55,121 nt of DNA from Phycisphaerae bacterium (GTDB lineage Bacteria; Planctomycetota; Phycisphaerae; UBA1845; JAFGLZ01): contig JAFGLZ010000071.1 of the NCBI GenBank assembly GCA_016927755.1, positions 1 to 55,121 on the forward strand, read 5' to 3'. The notes under the pieces are model-generated. The model did no database searches. It saw nothing but the letters and a program-made list of their open reading frames with translations, and was not told the DNA's origin. Positions 16,504-25,175 of the stretch are shown one piece after another; within the stretch, counting starts at the first letter, position 1, and the number at the start of each line of letters is the position of its first letter. The position numbers and the translations under genes were made by a program.

Positions 16504-19413
16504 ATGCATCTCGACTGGCCGCAAGTCATCTGCCTGACGACCGTAACCACGCTGATTCTCGGCGGCTCCCTCATGGCCGAGCCCCCCGCGACGCCGAGCA
16601 CCTTCGTCGCCACGGCCACGCCCCTCTACGTCAACACCCCCGCCGGCCTCAAACGACTGGCGAGCGTCCGAATCACAGGCCCGGCAGCCAAGACCGACGG
16701 ACGACTTCGGCTCACCCTCGGCGATCAGACCGATGAGCACCGAATCGTTGGCAACCCCAGCGGCGACCAGGCCCTGCAAGCGACCTTCCCGCCCGTCGAC
16801 AAGCCCTACATCGCCCGAGTCGAGTTCATCAGCCAGGCCGGAACGCTCGCCGCCACCATGCCCGTCGCCCCCGCAAAACAGTGGACCATCTATGTCGCCC
16901 CGACCGTCCACACCGACATCGGCTACACCCACCACCAGTCCGAGATCCCCGCCATCCACAACGCCAATACCGATCTGGCCGTCAAGCTCTGCCGCGCCTA
17001 TCCCGGGTTCCGCTTCCGGCTCGAGTGCTCCTGGTCCGCCCAGATGTACGAGCGAGATCGCGGCCCGACACGGATGGCCGAGCTGATGGACCTGGCCCGC
17101 CGGCGGAGGATCGGCGTCGAGGCCAACTACGTCAACATGCTCACAGGCCTGTGCTCGGCCGAGGAGCTCGTCCGCTGGCTCTATCCCACCGCGAGCCTCG
17201 TCCGTCGATTCGGCATCCCCTTCGAGACCGCCACCCAAGACGACACGCCCTCCTATGTCTGGTCCGTGCCGACCGTCCTCCGCAGCGCCGGCATCAGGTA
17301 CCTCACCGTCGGCGTCAACAACAACCAGACCCGAGCCCCCATCCTCCGCGGCGGCCTCGACAAGCGGTCCCCCTTCTGGTGGCAAGGCCCCGACGGCGCT
17401 AAGGTCCTCACCTGGTACGCCGGACGATACGTCCAGGCCGGAGAGCTCGGACTCGTCGACAGTCTTGAGGCCGCCGAGAAGAAACTCCTTGCCTGGCTCA
17501 CCGAGTGGGACCGGCGCGAGGACTACCCCTACGATGCAATCCTCATGCACGGGGCCTACGGCGATAACCGCCCGATCGGCGAGGGCCTCGCCCAGACCGT
17601 CACCGCCTGGAACGCCAAATACGCCTTCCCGAAAATCGTCATGACCGGCTTCGGCGAGTTCTTCAGCCACATTGAGACGCGATTCGCCGACAAGATCCCC
17701 ACCATCCGCGGCTGCGGCGGGGCATACTGGGAGGACGGCGCCGCAAGCTCCGCCCGCCAGACCGCCATCAACCGTCGCAATCACCACCGCATCGTCACGG
17801 CCGAGACCCTCCACGCCGCCGCGTCCCTGCTCGACGCAAAACACGCCTATCCTCGCGACCGCATCACCAAAACATGGGAGAACATCCTCCTCTACGACGA
17901 GCACACCTGGGGCGCCCGCCGCTGGAGCCGCTCCCCCGAACATGAAGAGGTCAAGAAACAGTGGGCCACCAAGGCGGCCTTCGCCACGGATGCCGAACGA
18001 GACACCGCAAGCCTACTCGACCAAGGCCTCTCACTCCTGGCCGATCGAATCGCCGGCAAGAATGAGGGCATCCTCGTCGTTAACCCGATAAGCTGGACCC
18101 GAACTGACGCCATCTGTCTCCGATTGCCGCACGGGGCGCATCTTACGTTTGGAAAAGATGTTACGGCTCCGATGCAAGTGCTCTCGACCGGCCCGCGGGA
18201 AGACGACGTGTGCGTCCTGGTCAAAGACATCCCGAGCCTAGGCTACCGGAGATACGATCTCGCCACCGGCGGAGCGCCCGCCGCCTCTTCATCGATCCCC
18301 GACGCCGCGCCAACCTGCCTCGAGAACCGCTTCTATCGCGTCACGCTCGACAAACGCTCCGGCGCCATCGCCGCCATCCTCGACAAGCAGACGCACGCGG
18401 AGATCGTGGACGCCACGAGCCCCTACAAGCTCGGCGAGGTCATCTACGCCGCCGGCGGGGCCGGCACCACCGCCATCGAGTGGAACAAGCGACTTCCCCC
18501 CGCCCGCTTCAACCTGTCTCGACCCAACGGCGCGACCTGGCGCCTCGTCTCGAAGGGCGACCTGCTGACCAAGGCCGTCTCCTCGACGAAAACGAAGATG
18601 CTCCCCGAGATCGCCCTCGAGGTTACACTCTACGAGCACGTCAAGCGGATCGACCTGGCCGTTCACCTCGACAAGACGCTCACGTACGACATGGAGGCCG
18701 TCTACATCGCCTTCCCGCTGGCCGCAAAACGCCCCGAGTTCTGCCTCGACGTCGGCGGAGCCTGGGTCCGCCCCGACAAGGACATGCTGCCCGGCGGATG
18801 CCTCGACTGGTTCTCCGTCCAGGACTGCGTTACGCTCGCCACCGGCGAAACCTCCGTCAACCTCGCAACCGTCGACACGCCGCTGATCTCGCTATGCGAC
18901 ATCAACATCGGCAAGTGGCTCCAGAAGCTCGACGTGACCAATGGAACCGTCTTGGCCTACGCGATGAACAACTACTGGCCGACTAACTACAAGCCGGGGC
19001 AGGGGGGCAAGTTCACGTTCCGCTACTCGATCGCGTCCGACAAGGCGATGTCAAAGACGCAGGCCCTCCACCACGGCCACGACGCCGCGCGCCCGCTGAT
19101 CGCCGCGCGCGTCCCGCCGCCGTCGAAACCGTCCTTGCCGTCCACCGGATCCCTCTGCGGTGTTAGCGCGCCCAACGTCATCCTGACGGCAATGAAACAG
19201 GCCGAGGACGGCAACGGGCTGATCCTGCGATTCAATGAGGTCGCCGGAACGCCGACCCGATGTGACGTGGCCCTCGACGCACTCCCCGCGCCGAAGTCCG
19301 CATCACGTTGTGACGCCATCGAGCGGGACCTATCTCCCGCTTCCGTGCAGCAAGGCAAACTGTCCTTCGACGTCAAACCGTTCGGCATCGAGACGTTTCG
19401 ACTGCGCTTCTGA
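16504..19413 (+). CDS. Secreted glycoside hydrolase family 38 (alpha-mannosidase-like)
   Basis: A 969-residue protein. AGGAGG at 16491-16496 places the start at ATG 16504 (spacing 7; the adjacent ATG 16501 is possible). The signal peptide covers about residues 6-24. GH38 features: metal-binding HTDIGYTH at 136-143, WSAQMYE, EANYVNMLTG, a catalytic-strand DDTPSYVWSVP (candidate nucleophile Asp), then HGAYGDNRP, and a central three-helix region around IVTAETLHAAASLLD and TWENILLYDEHTWGAR. The C-terminal half has beta-sandwich domains (NRFYRVTLDKRSGAIAAILD, AVYIAFPLA), as in mannosidases. GH38 enzymes release alpha-mannose in a Zn-dependent way. It stands alone, preceded by the 10-bp tandem repeat and followed by the BlaI/BlaR1 pair. 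Confidence 0.85.
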   Translation: MHLDWPQVICLTTVTTLILGGSLMAEPPATPSTFVATATPLYVNTPAGLKRLASVRITGPAAKTDGRLRLTLGDQTDEHRIVGNPSGDQALQATFPPVDKPYIARVEFISQAGTLAATMPVAPAKQWTIYVAPTVHTDIGYTHHQSEIPAIHNANTDLAVKLCRAYPGFRFRLECSWSAQMYERDRGPTRMAELMDLARRRRIGVEANYVNMLTGLCSAEELVRWLYPTASLVRRFGIPFETATQDDTPSYVWSVPTVLRSAGIRYLTVGVNNNQTRAPILRGGLDKRSPFWWQGPDGAKVLTWYAGRYVQAGELGLVDSLEAAEKKLLAWLTEWDRREDYPYDAILMHGAYGDNRPIGEGLAQTVTAWNAKYAFPKIVMTGFGEFFSHIETRFADKIPTIRGCGGAYWEDGAASSARQTAINRRNHHRIVTAETLHAAASLLDAKHAYPRDRITKTWENILLYDEHTWGARRWSRSPEHEEVKKQWATKAAFATDAERDTASLLDQGLSLLADRIAGKNEGILVVNPISWTRTDAICLRLPHGAHLTFGKDVTAPMQVLSTGPREDDVCVLVKDIPSLGYRRYDLATGGAPAASSSIPDAAPTCLENRFYRVTLDKRSGAIAAILDKQTHAEIVDATSPYKLGEVIYAAGGAGTTAIEWNKRLPPARFNLSRPNGATWRLVSKGDLLTKAVSSTKTKMLPEIALEVTLYEHVKRIDLAVHLDKTLTYDMEAVYIAFPLAAKRPEFCLDVGGAWVRPDKDMLPGGCLDWFSVQDCVTLATGETSVNLATVDTPLISLCDINIGKWLQKLDVTNGTVLAYAMNNYWPTNYKPGQGGKFTFRYSIASDKAMSKTQALHHGHDAARPLIAARVPPPSKPSLPSTGSLCGVSAPNVILTAMKQAEDGNGLILRFNEVAGTPTRCDVALDALPAPKSASRCDAIERDLSPASVQQGKLSFDVKPFGIETFRLRF

Positions 19414-19467
19414 GCGGGCCCCCCGCCAGACGCATCGAGCAACCGGGATACTCGGCACGCCACAAAA

Positions 19468-19483
19468 AACTAAGCTTTTAGTT
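19468..19483. promoter_or_regulatory. Upstream palindrome, candidate BlaI operator O1
   Basis: AACTAAGCTTTTAGTT, an imperfect inverted repeat of AACTAA/TTAGTT. Its right end overlaps the first bases of the -35 box at 19482. Confidence 0.7.
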
Positions 19484-19510
19484 GACAGCCCCGGCGTCTC
19501 GTGTCATACT
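19482..19510 (+). promoter_or_regulatory. Sigma-70-type promoter of the blaI-blaR1 pair
   Basis: TTGACA at 19482-19487 and CATACT at 19505-19510, 17 bases apart. One palindrome overlaps the -35 box and the other begins just after the -10 box, as expected of an autorepressed promoter. Confidence 0.75.
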
Positions 19511-19511
19511 G

Positions 19512-19531
19512 TCAACTAAGTTCTTAGTTGA
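19512..19531. promoter_or_regulatory. Downstream palindrome, candidate BlaI operator O2
   Basis: TCAACTAAGTTCTTAGTTGA: perfect 9-base arms around a TT centre, sharing the AACTAA/TTAGTT half-sites of the upstream palindrome. The two centres are about 46 bases apart. Confidence 0.8.
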
Positions 19532-19556
19532 AAGAGGGGCCCCGGGAGCCACCGCC

Positions 19557-19949
19557 ATGGCAAGGAAGGATCGCAAGCAGCTCACCCCCGTCGAGACCAT
19601 CATCATGGACGCCGTCTGGGACCTCACCGAGGCCACCGTTCGCAACGTCAAGGACCATCTCGAGCCGACCAGACCAATGGCCTACAACACCGTCCTGACG
19701 ATGTTGCGGATCCTGCGCGACAAGGGGTTCCTCCAAACCCGGCGGGACGGCCGATCGGACGTCTACCGCCCCGTCGTCACGCGCGAGCAGGCGGCCGGTC
19801 GCTCCATCAGCGACGTGCTGGAGCGATTCTTCTCCGGCTCGGCGCCGGCCCTGGTCAGCCAACTCCTCGAGTCGGAGCACGTCAGTGAGGACGAAATCAG
19901 AGCGATCCGCCGAGAGGTGGACAGGAAGCTTCGCGCCACAAACAGATGA
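19557..19949 (+). CDS. BlaI/MecI-family transcriptional repressor
   Basis: A 130-residue winged-helix repressor. ATG 19557 has GGGAG eight bases upstream. The N-terminal domain shows the family pattern: LTPVETIIMDAVWDL, VRNVKDHLE, MAYNTVLTMLRILRDKGFL (recognition helix with YNTVLTMLRRL-like text) and the wing RRDGRSDVYRPVV. The C-terminal helices (SISDVLERFFSGSAPALVSQ to the end) form the dimer domain cut by the partner protease. Two palindromes in the promoter just upstream are the likely self-operators. The partner BlaR1-type gene follows 45 bases later. Confidence 0.92.
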   Translation: MARKDRKQLTPVETIIMDAVWDLTEATVRNVKDHLEPTRPMAYNTVLTMLRILRDKGFLQTRRDGRSDVYRPVVTREQAAGRSISDVLERFFSGSAPALVSQLLESEHVSEDEIRAIRREVDRKLRATNR

Positions 19950-19994
19950 CATCCGCCACGGCGCTTGCCGCGCAGGCGATGCATAGAGCGAGCC

Positions 19995-22229
19995 ATGCTA
20001 CCCTTCATCGAAAACCTGAACCGCTTCGGCCAGTGGCTCGTGGCCCGCATGTGGCAGATGAGTATCGAGCTGACGATCCTGGCCGCCGTCGTGCTGCTCG
20101 TGATCTACCTGCTGCGGATCAAGTCCCCGACGATTCGCCACGCCTTCTGCTGTCTCATCCTGGCAAAGCCGGTCGCGACGTTCCTGATCACCTCGCCCGT
20201 GTCCATCTACGGACTCCTCAGTCCGGCGGTCGACAGGGCCGCTCCCCCCGCCATCCTCGTGCCGGCCGACGGCGCCGGCCGCGGCGCATCGCAGGCGTAT
20301 CGCCGTCCGATGATGCCATACGACTACCCGAAACGGATGCCCGTGTCGCCGGAGTCCGCGCCGGTGCCGTTTTGGCGGCAGATCCACGAAACAGTGGATC
20401 GGTCCGGCATCGTGGCTTGCATCTGGCTGGTCCTCGCGCTTGCACTCGGTCTGCGCCTCGTCTTCGGATTCGCCTACGTCGCCTTCCTCCGGCAGACCGC
20501 CGCGCCACAGCGCGATGGTCCGGTGGCCGAGCTCGTACCAAGTGTCTCCAGCGCATTGCGGCTGCGAACGCCCGTGACCGTCGCCGCGACCGACGTGGCG
20601 CACGGCCCCGTGCTCGCGGGGATCATGCGCCCGGTCATCCTGCTGCCCCGACGCCTGATCGCCGAGCTCACGCCGCAGCAGATGCGCTACGTCATCGCTC
20701 ACGAGCTCGTACACGTCCGACGCCGAGACAACCTTGTGTTGCTGATCCAGCGCCTCGCGGAGATGTGCTTCTTCTTCCACCCCGTGGTCTGGCTCTGCGG
20801 TTGGATCATGCGGCGAGAAGCCGAGGCCGCCTGCGACGACGCCGTCCTGGCCGCCTACGCCGCTCCGGCCGAATACGCCGACAGCCTCACCCGCGTGGCC
20901 GAGATGAAGTGCGGCTTCACCCGCCGCCTGCTGGTCAACACGTTCGCCGCCGCCGAATCGAACTTCGCGCGACGCGTCCGCCGAATCCTCCGCGGTCGCG
21001 CCGCCCGAGGAACGATCTGGCTAAGCGTCGCCTCGGTCGTGGCAATGGTCGGCGTGGCCCTGCTCGGCCTGCCGGCGGCCTCCGAGAGCAAGAAGACGGA
21101 TTCGACGAAGAAGGACAGCGACATGACAACGAAAAGCGAACCCGAAAACGCCGCCGTGAAACGCGACGGAGACAAGGTCTGGATCGACGGCGTGCCGACG
21201 TTGGGTTGGGGCAAAGGCAAGGAGTGCACCTTCGCCGGGGCGTTGGAAAGCGCGCTGACCGCGACGGAGCATCCGTACGGCTACGCGGACATCATGGGAC
21301 TAACGGGCCTGGCCTTTCGCGTCCGTTGGTACCGGGGCCGCACCGGGCAGCGATGGTGCCCGTCCAGCCCGGTCGGCGAGTTCCCCGAGGAGATCTCAGC
21401 CATCCAAAACGCCACCGGCTGGCGCTTCCACCTGGAGAACCAGCTCGGTCAGACGACGCCGAACATGGAACCGTTCGCGCCCGCCATCAAGGACGCCATT
21501 GACGCCGGCACCCCGGTGCTGGCATACGGCACAAAGCTGAACATGGCCACCGTATACGGCTACGAAGCAGGTGGCCAGACCTTCCTCCTACGCGACTACG
21601 TCCAAGGCGAATCGCCTCTGCGCCTGCATCGCTCGAAGATCGGCCCGATGCTGATCTTCCTCCGTGAGCACGTCAGCCCAATGGACCGGCGTGAGGCGCT
21701 GGTCGAGGCCTTGAGCACCGCCGCCCGCAATTGGCGACGCGAAGCCGTCCAGAGTGAGAAGGGCGAATACTTGTATGGTGATGCCGCGCTGGCCGCCTGG
21801 GTGGACGACCTCGGCAAGGCCGACGGGATAAAGCAAGACGAGCGCGAGAACTTGTTCTTCGTAAGTTGGTGGAACTACAACTGCCTCGCCGACGTTCGCA
21901 GAGCGGCCGGCGTGTTCCTGAAAGACGGTGCGGCGCTTCTTCAGGAAGAAGGCGCTGAATCACTGAAGCGAGCCGCATCGCTCTATGAAAAAGAAAGCGA
22001 ACTCCTCGGCGCCGTGTTCGGAAGGAAGGACGCCTTCCTCGGCCCCTGGAGCGGCAAGACGATCCAAGACTGGTCCGCCCCCGCACGGAAGCGCGAGCAG
22101 GAGATCCTGTCCGAGGCCCGAAAGATTGAAGCAGCCGCCATCGCTGAGATCGAGAAGGCTCTGACTCTCGAAGGAATCGACGTCGTGGCGCCGACGCCCG
22201 TTCAGGGATCCTCTGCTCACGGCAACTAA
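19995..22229 (+). CDS. BlaR1-type M56 metallopeptidase with C39/BtrH-like domain
   Basis: A 744-residue membrane sensor-protease. Three N-terminal membrane helices lie at about 20-40, 48-72 and 128-150. The M56 zinc site is HELVH at 236-240 with a downstream EAEAACDDAV supplying the third ligand. A fourth membrane helix lies near residue 345 (TIWLSVASVVAMVGVALLGL). By family precedent it cleaves the upstream BlaI when its outer domain is triggered. In place of a penicillin-binding domain, residues about 385-560 resemble a C39-like/BtrH N-terminal fold (CTFAGALESAL, GLAFRVRWY, AIDAGTPVLAYG, VYGYEAGGQTFLLRDY), followed by a helical region. The Cys in ECTFAGAL sits where such domains have the catalytic Cys, so it may bind or process a peptide. 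ATG 19995 is chosen over the upstream TTG 19965; ribosome site weak. Confidence 0.85.
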   Translation: MLPFIENLNRFGQWLVARMWQMSIELTILAAVVLLVIYLLRIKSPTIRHAFCCLILAKPVATFLITSPVSIYGLLSPAVDRAAPPAILVPADGAGRGASQAYRRPMMPYDYPKRMPVSPESAPVPFWRQIHETVDRSGIVACIWLVLALALGLRLVFGFAYVAFLRQTAAPQRDGPVAELVPSVSSALRLRTPVTVAATDVAHGPVLAGIMRPVILLPRRLIAELTPQQMRYVIAHELVHVRRRDNLVLLIQRLAEMCFFFHPVVWLCGWIMRREAEAACDDAVLAAYAAPAEYADSLTRVAEMKCGFTRRLLVNTFAAAESNFARRVRRILRGRAARGTIWLSVASVVAMVGVALLGLPAASESKKTDSTKKDSDMTTKSEPENAAVKRDGDKVWIDGVPTLGWGKGKECTFAGALESALTATEHPYGYADIMGLTGLAFRVRWYRGRTGQRWCPSSPVGEFPEEISAIQNATGWRFHLENQLGQTTPNMEPFAPAIKDAIDAGTPVLAYGTKLNMATVYGYEAGGQTFLLRDYVQGESPLRLHRSKIGPMLIFLREHVSPMDRREALVEALSTAARNWRREAVQSEKGEYLYGDAALAAWVDDLGKADGIKQDERENLFFVSWWNYNCLADVRRAAGVFLKDGAALLQEEGAESLKRAASLYEKESELLGAVFGRKDAFLGPWSGKTIQDWSAPARKREQEILSEARKIEAAAIAEIEKALTLEGIDVVAPTPVQGSSAHGN

Positions 22230-22419
22230 GCTGAATCTTCCGCCAACAGCTCGAATCCCGTCGAAACAATCCAGGGCGAAGCGCATCAAAAAGATGAATG
22301 GTGACGAACCACTTCATCGCTGCCTACGGGCATTCCGAGCCTTGCGCGGACGGCGCGGCGTTTCTGCACACGCTCTGGCCGGTACTTCAGCCCCCATGCG
22401 CGACCGAGGTTACCCTCAG

Positions 22420-23556
22420 ATGACGTCCGACGCGATTACGAGAGATCAGCCTCACGAGCCCGTTGGCGGTAGCGCCCTGAGGACAGACGACACCGCGGCC
22501 GGTGACTCATCGCGCGTGGCCTTTCTCGACCTGGCCAGGGGCCTGGCCGTCGTCTTCATGATCCTCTCACACGCCATGGTCGTCTACGCCGTCGGAAAGG
22601 GCTGGAATACCGTCCTTGGCGTAAGCGTCGGCCTGCTCGGCACCTCCCCCGCCGCGCCGGTCTTCATGGTCGTCATGGGCGTCTTCCTAGGACGGTCTCA
22701 AAAGACGAGCGTCAAACGCGGCGTGACTCGCGGGCTCATGCTGCTCGCCGTGGGATACCTGCTTACCTTCGCCAGACTCTCCGTGCCCTTGTGGATTCGC
22801 ACGGGAAGCTGGACAAATGAAGTGGACTCCTTCTCCCCCTGGTCGGGGCTGTGGATGGTCGACATCCTCCAACTGGCCGGAATGTCCCTCATCGTCCTGA
22901 CGGTAGTACGACACTTCTTGCCCTGGCGAGCCGCGTGGCTAGGCCTGTGCCTCCTCGTCGCGTGCCTCTCGCCGCTACTATGGGGCTGCTCGACCTTCCC
23001 GGGCTCGGACCTCCTCTGGGGAACGGGCCCGGGCGCCATCTTCCCTCTGTTTCCGTGGGTCGTGTTCCCCCTTATCGGCATGTTCCTGAGTGAGCCCCTC
23101 CGCCGATTCGCCGAAACCGATAGGCCGATGAAACACTACGGCAAGCTCGGCCTCGCCCTGATGATCCTGGGCTTCGTCGTCTGCGTCATCCTCGAGCACA
23201 ACCGGTTCGGGCAACGCGACTACCCGCGCATGGGACCGGGCTCGCTCGCGATCGTCACCGGCTTTGTCCTCATCTGGCTGCCCGTATGCAGGTGGCTCGT
23301 CAGGCGCGTTCCTCCCAATCGCTTCTTCGACATGCTTTACTGCTGGAGCCGCTACGTTACCGTCGTGTACGTCATCCAGTGGCTGCTCATCGGCTGGGGT
23401 GTGCTCGTATTCGGCTACCAGCGACACACCGCCCTGGACGCCCTGGTCCTGGGCATCGGGGTCTTGCTTATCAGCCACGCCTTGATGAAGCTGTACATGC
23501 TGCACGGCCCTCCCGGCCACGCCAGGCGCGCGTCAAGGCAATTCGTCCCCGCCTGA
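22420..23556 (+). CDS. DUF1624/HGSNAT-like acyltransferase membrane protein (copy 1)
   Basis: A 378-residue protein with about ten membrane helices. It has the N-terminal signature RVAFLDLARGLAVVFMILSH (R..flD..RGla...M...H), typical of DUF1624 and heparan-alpha-glucosaminide N-acetyltransferase-like transacylases; the His is the likely acetyl-transfer residue. ATG 22420 with GAGG ten bases upstream; ATGs at 22294 and 22396 are less supported. A close paralogue (APVFMLIMGVFF, FPLFPWVIYPLVGMF, YYWSRHVTAVYFIQW in parallel positions) lies at 26924-28006. Such proteins acetylate sugars of envelope polymers using acetyl-CoA from the cytoplasm. The substrate is not known. Confidence 0.75.
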   Translation: MTSDAITRDQPHEPVGGSALRTDDTAAGDSSRVAFLDLARGLAVVFMILSHAMVVYAVGKGWNTVLGVSVGLLGTSPAAPVFMVVMGVFLGRSQKTSVKRGVTRGLMLLAVGYLLTFARLSVPLWIRTGSWTNEVDSFSPWSGLWMVDILQLAGMSLIVLTVVRHFLPWRAAWLGLCLLVACLSPLLWGCSTFPGSDLLWGTGPGAIFPLFPWVVFPLIGMFLSEPLRRFAETDRPMKHYGKLGLALMILGFVVCVILEHNRFGQRDYPRMGPGSLAIVTGFVLIWLPVCRWLVRRVPPNRFFDMLYCWSRYVTVVYVIQWLLIGWGVLVFGYQRHTALDALVLGIGVLLISHALMKLYMLHGPPGHARRASRQFVPA

Positions 23557-23647
23557 TCGATGGCCTCCAAACTGGGAACTCGATCGTGATCGACTTGAAG
23601 TAGATGCTTCGCCCTGCTCCTGATCGCGACGCCTGTCAGCACGACGC

Positions 23648-24271
23648 TCATCGAGCCAGCGGATCTCCCCCACTCGACGCGTCCACCGTAATCAGCTCGA
23701 CCTTCTCGCAGAGCCCTTGCCGATCGAATCTCAGCACGCAGTGCCGGGGCCTGGTGACCCCCTCGATCTCGAGCAACTGCGCGTCGTAGATCTGGCTGAG
23801 GCACCCGCTGGCCTCGCTCCGAACGGTTAGCAGCGGCGGGCCGAGCTTGAGCCGGCCCTCGCACTCGGCCACGGGACGCCCCCCGACCCTCTCCTTGAAG
23901 AGCATCGTCTCGGGAATGTCCATCTCCGGCTTGGCGTCCTTCTGCGTCTTGGCCACCGCGACGATCCTGCCTCCCGACACCTCCACGACGTAGCGATGCT
24001 GGTGCAGCGGATCATGCCTGACCGGGTAGACCAGCCACTGCCGATCGCTCCTGACGTCCCGCAGCGTATCGATCCGCTCGCCGAACGCATCGTCCGCCGC
24101 AGACGGATTCAGCCCCACCAGGTCGTCCGCTTTCTGGCGGACCTCCTTGTCGTCGACAACGTGGCCGACGAACTTCGCGCCGTAGCTCACCGCCGACAGC
24201 GGGCTGCAGCCGCATACCCCCACGGCCAGCATCGCCGATGCCACAACACCCGCACACCGTCCCAATCGCAT
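23648..24271 (-). CDS. Hypothetical lipoprotein
   Basis: A 207-residue protein. ATG 24271 has GGAG seven bases upstream. Signal peptide with lipobox VCGC (Cys22, then SPLSAV). The mature part contains SYGAKFVGHVVDD, RQWLVYPVRHD, HRYVVEVSGGRIVAVAKT, and LGPPLLTVRSEASGCLSQIY, a mix of strands with an outer-membrane assembly-like look (BamE-like length and strands) but no firm family. Convergent with the acyltransferase gene on its left and upstream of no partner in the same operon except possibly the lipoprotein gene at 24380. Confidence 0.65.
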   Translation of the reverse strand: MRLGRCAGVVASAMLAVGVCGCSPLSAVSYGAKFVGHVVDDKEVRQKADDLVGLNPSAADDAFGERIDTLRDVRSDRQWLVYPVRHDPLHQHRYVVEVSGGRIVAVAKTQKDAKPEMDIPETMLFKERVGGRPVAECEGRLKLGPPLLTVRSEASGCLSQIYDAQLLEIEGVTRPRHCVLRFDRQGLCEKVELITVDASSGGDPLAR

Positions 24272-24379
24272 GTCATGTCTCCGCTATCGCCGCCCCTGCA
24301 TCGGTTCGAATGCGCCGCAGTTCATCTTGCCCGTGAGCCTGCCCCGCTATCCCCCTCGGCCCAAACGTCCGGACCCGGC

Positions 24380-24769
24380 TCACCGCGACCCCCACGGCTC
24401 CAGCCCCCAGATGCCCCAACCTTCCGCCGTGGCCTCGTCCGCGGCCTCCGACTCCTCCTCCGCAACGCCCTGCTCGAATGCCATCTTCTGATACTGCTCA
24501 TAGGCCTTCTGGTCGCCCGAGTACAAACGCTTGGACGCCGCATCCGCATACACGAAATACGGCCTGCCGTCGTGCTCGCGAGTCAGCAGCGTGTACTGAG
24601 GCAGCGCCTTGAGATGCGCCAGCTTCTCCGGCGTGTCCGCGGACGTCATCTTGAATCCCGCCGCCGACAGCATCTGCTCCGTCTGCCTCGTCGCGGCACA
24701 TCCGCCCAAGAAGACGATCAGACTCGCCAAGCCGATCGCGGATGCCAGACGGATAGTCCTCTCACACAT
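24380..24769 (-). CDS. Small hypothetical lipoprotein
   Basis: A 129-residue protein. ATG 24769 has AAGGAGA six bases upstream; longer in-frame models read through palindromic repeats. Lipobox LGGC (Cys24). The mature part has a short domain: EQMLSAAGFKMTSADTPEKL, LTREHDGRPYFVYAD, LYSGDQKAYEQYQKM, with an acidic Glu/Ala-rich tail. This pattern (a helix named by AAGF, then two strands with FVYADP, then YQ-Y) is common in lipoproteins of Proteobacteria and planctomycetes of unknown role. Confidence 0.65.
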   Translation of the reverse strand: MCERTIRLASAIGLASLIVFLGGCAATRQTEQMLSAAGFKMTSADTPEKLAHLKALPQYTLLTREHDGRPYFVYADAASKRLYSGDQKAYEQYQKMAFEQGVAEEESEAADEATAEGWGIWGLEPWGSR

Positions 24770-25175
24770 CGCTGTTCTCCTTCCCAAAGCCCCGCGCCGA
24801 TTACGCTGTCGGATCGCCCCCTCGTCAGAGCAGTCTTCTAACCCGACGACGGCGCCAATGAATGTAACGCGCCTCAACCCCCCCGGCACGTCAATTCCTT
24901 CCCCGCCCCCGTAGCACGGCCATCTTGCCCGTGACGAGCCCCCGTAGCACGGGCATCTTGCCCGTGGCGATGACCATCGAGCACCCCAGCAACAGAAGGA
25001 AGCCCTCGTGGCCAAGATGGCCATGCCACACGCCGCCCTCGGAAACGATCCCCCGCTCGCACTCCGACGAGGACGGCTTCCTGCCGCGCGCCACGCCCTT
25101 GAGGGACTTGTGCCTCCCGTCCCGGCCCGTCATACTCCGCCTGACCAGTATTGGCCGCCATTGGGAGTCGCCGTC
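24770..25175. other. Intergenic stretch with CACGGG-type palindromes
   Basis: No gene. Holds two 23-base copies of a hairpin element (24911-24933 and 24944-24966) and a related half element at about 25010-25035 (TGGCCAAGATGGCCATGCCA). The right end must carry the leader of the acyl-CoA dehydrogenase gene. Confidence 0.5.
24911..24966 (+). repeat. Two tandem REP-like hairpins
   Basis: GTAGCACGGCCATCTTGCCC-GTG and GTAGCACGGGCATCTTGCCC-GTG, 33 bases apart start to start. The second folds as CACGGGCA-TCT-TGCCCGTG. A third relative sits at 27983-28005. Confidence 0.8.

Noticed and set aside
16441..17943. 500-residue frame on the minus strand
   Set aside because: Gly/Val/Asp-rich shadow of the GH38 gene.
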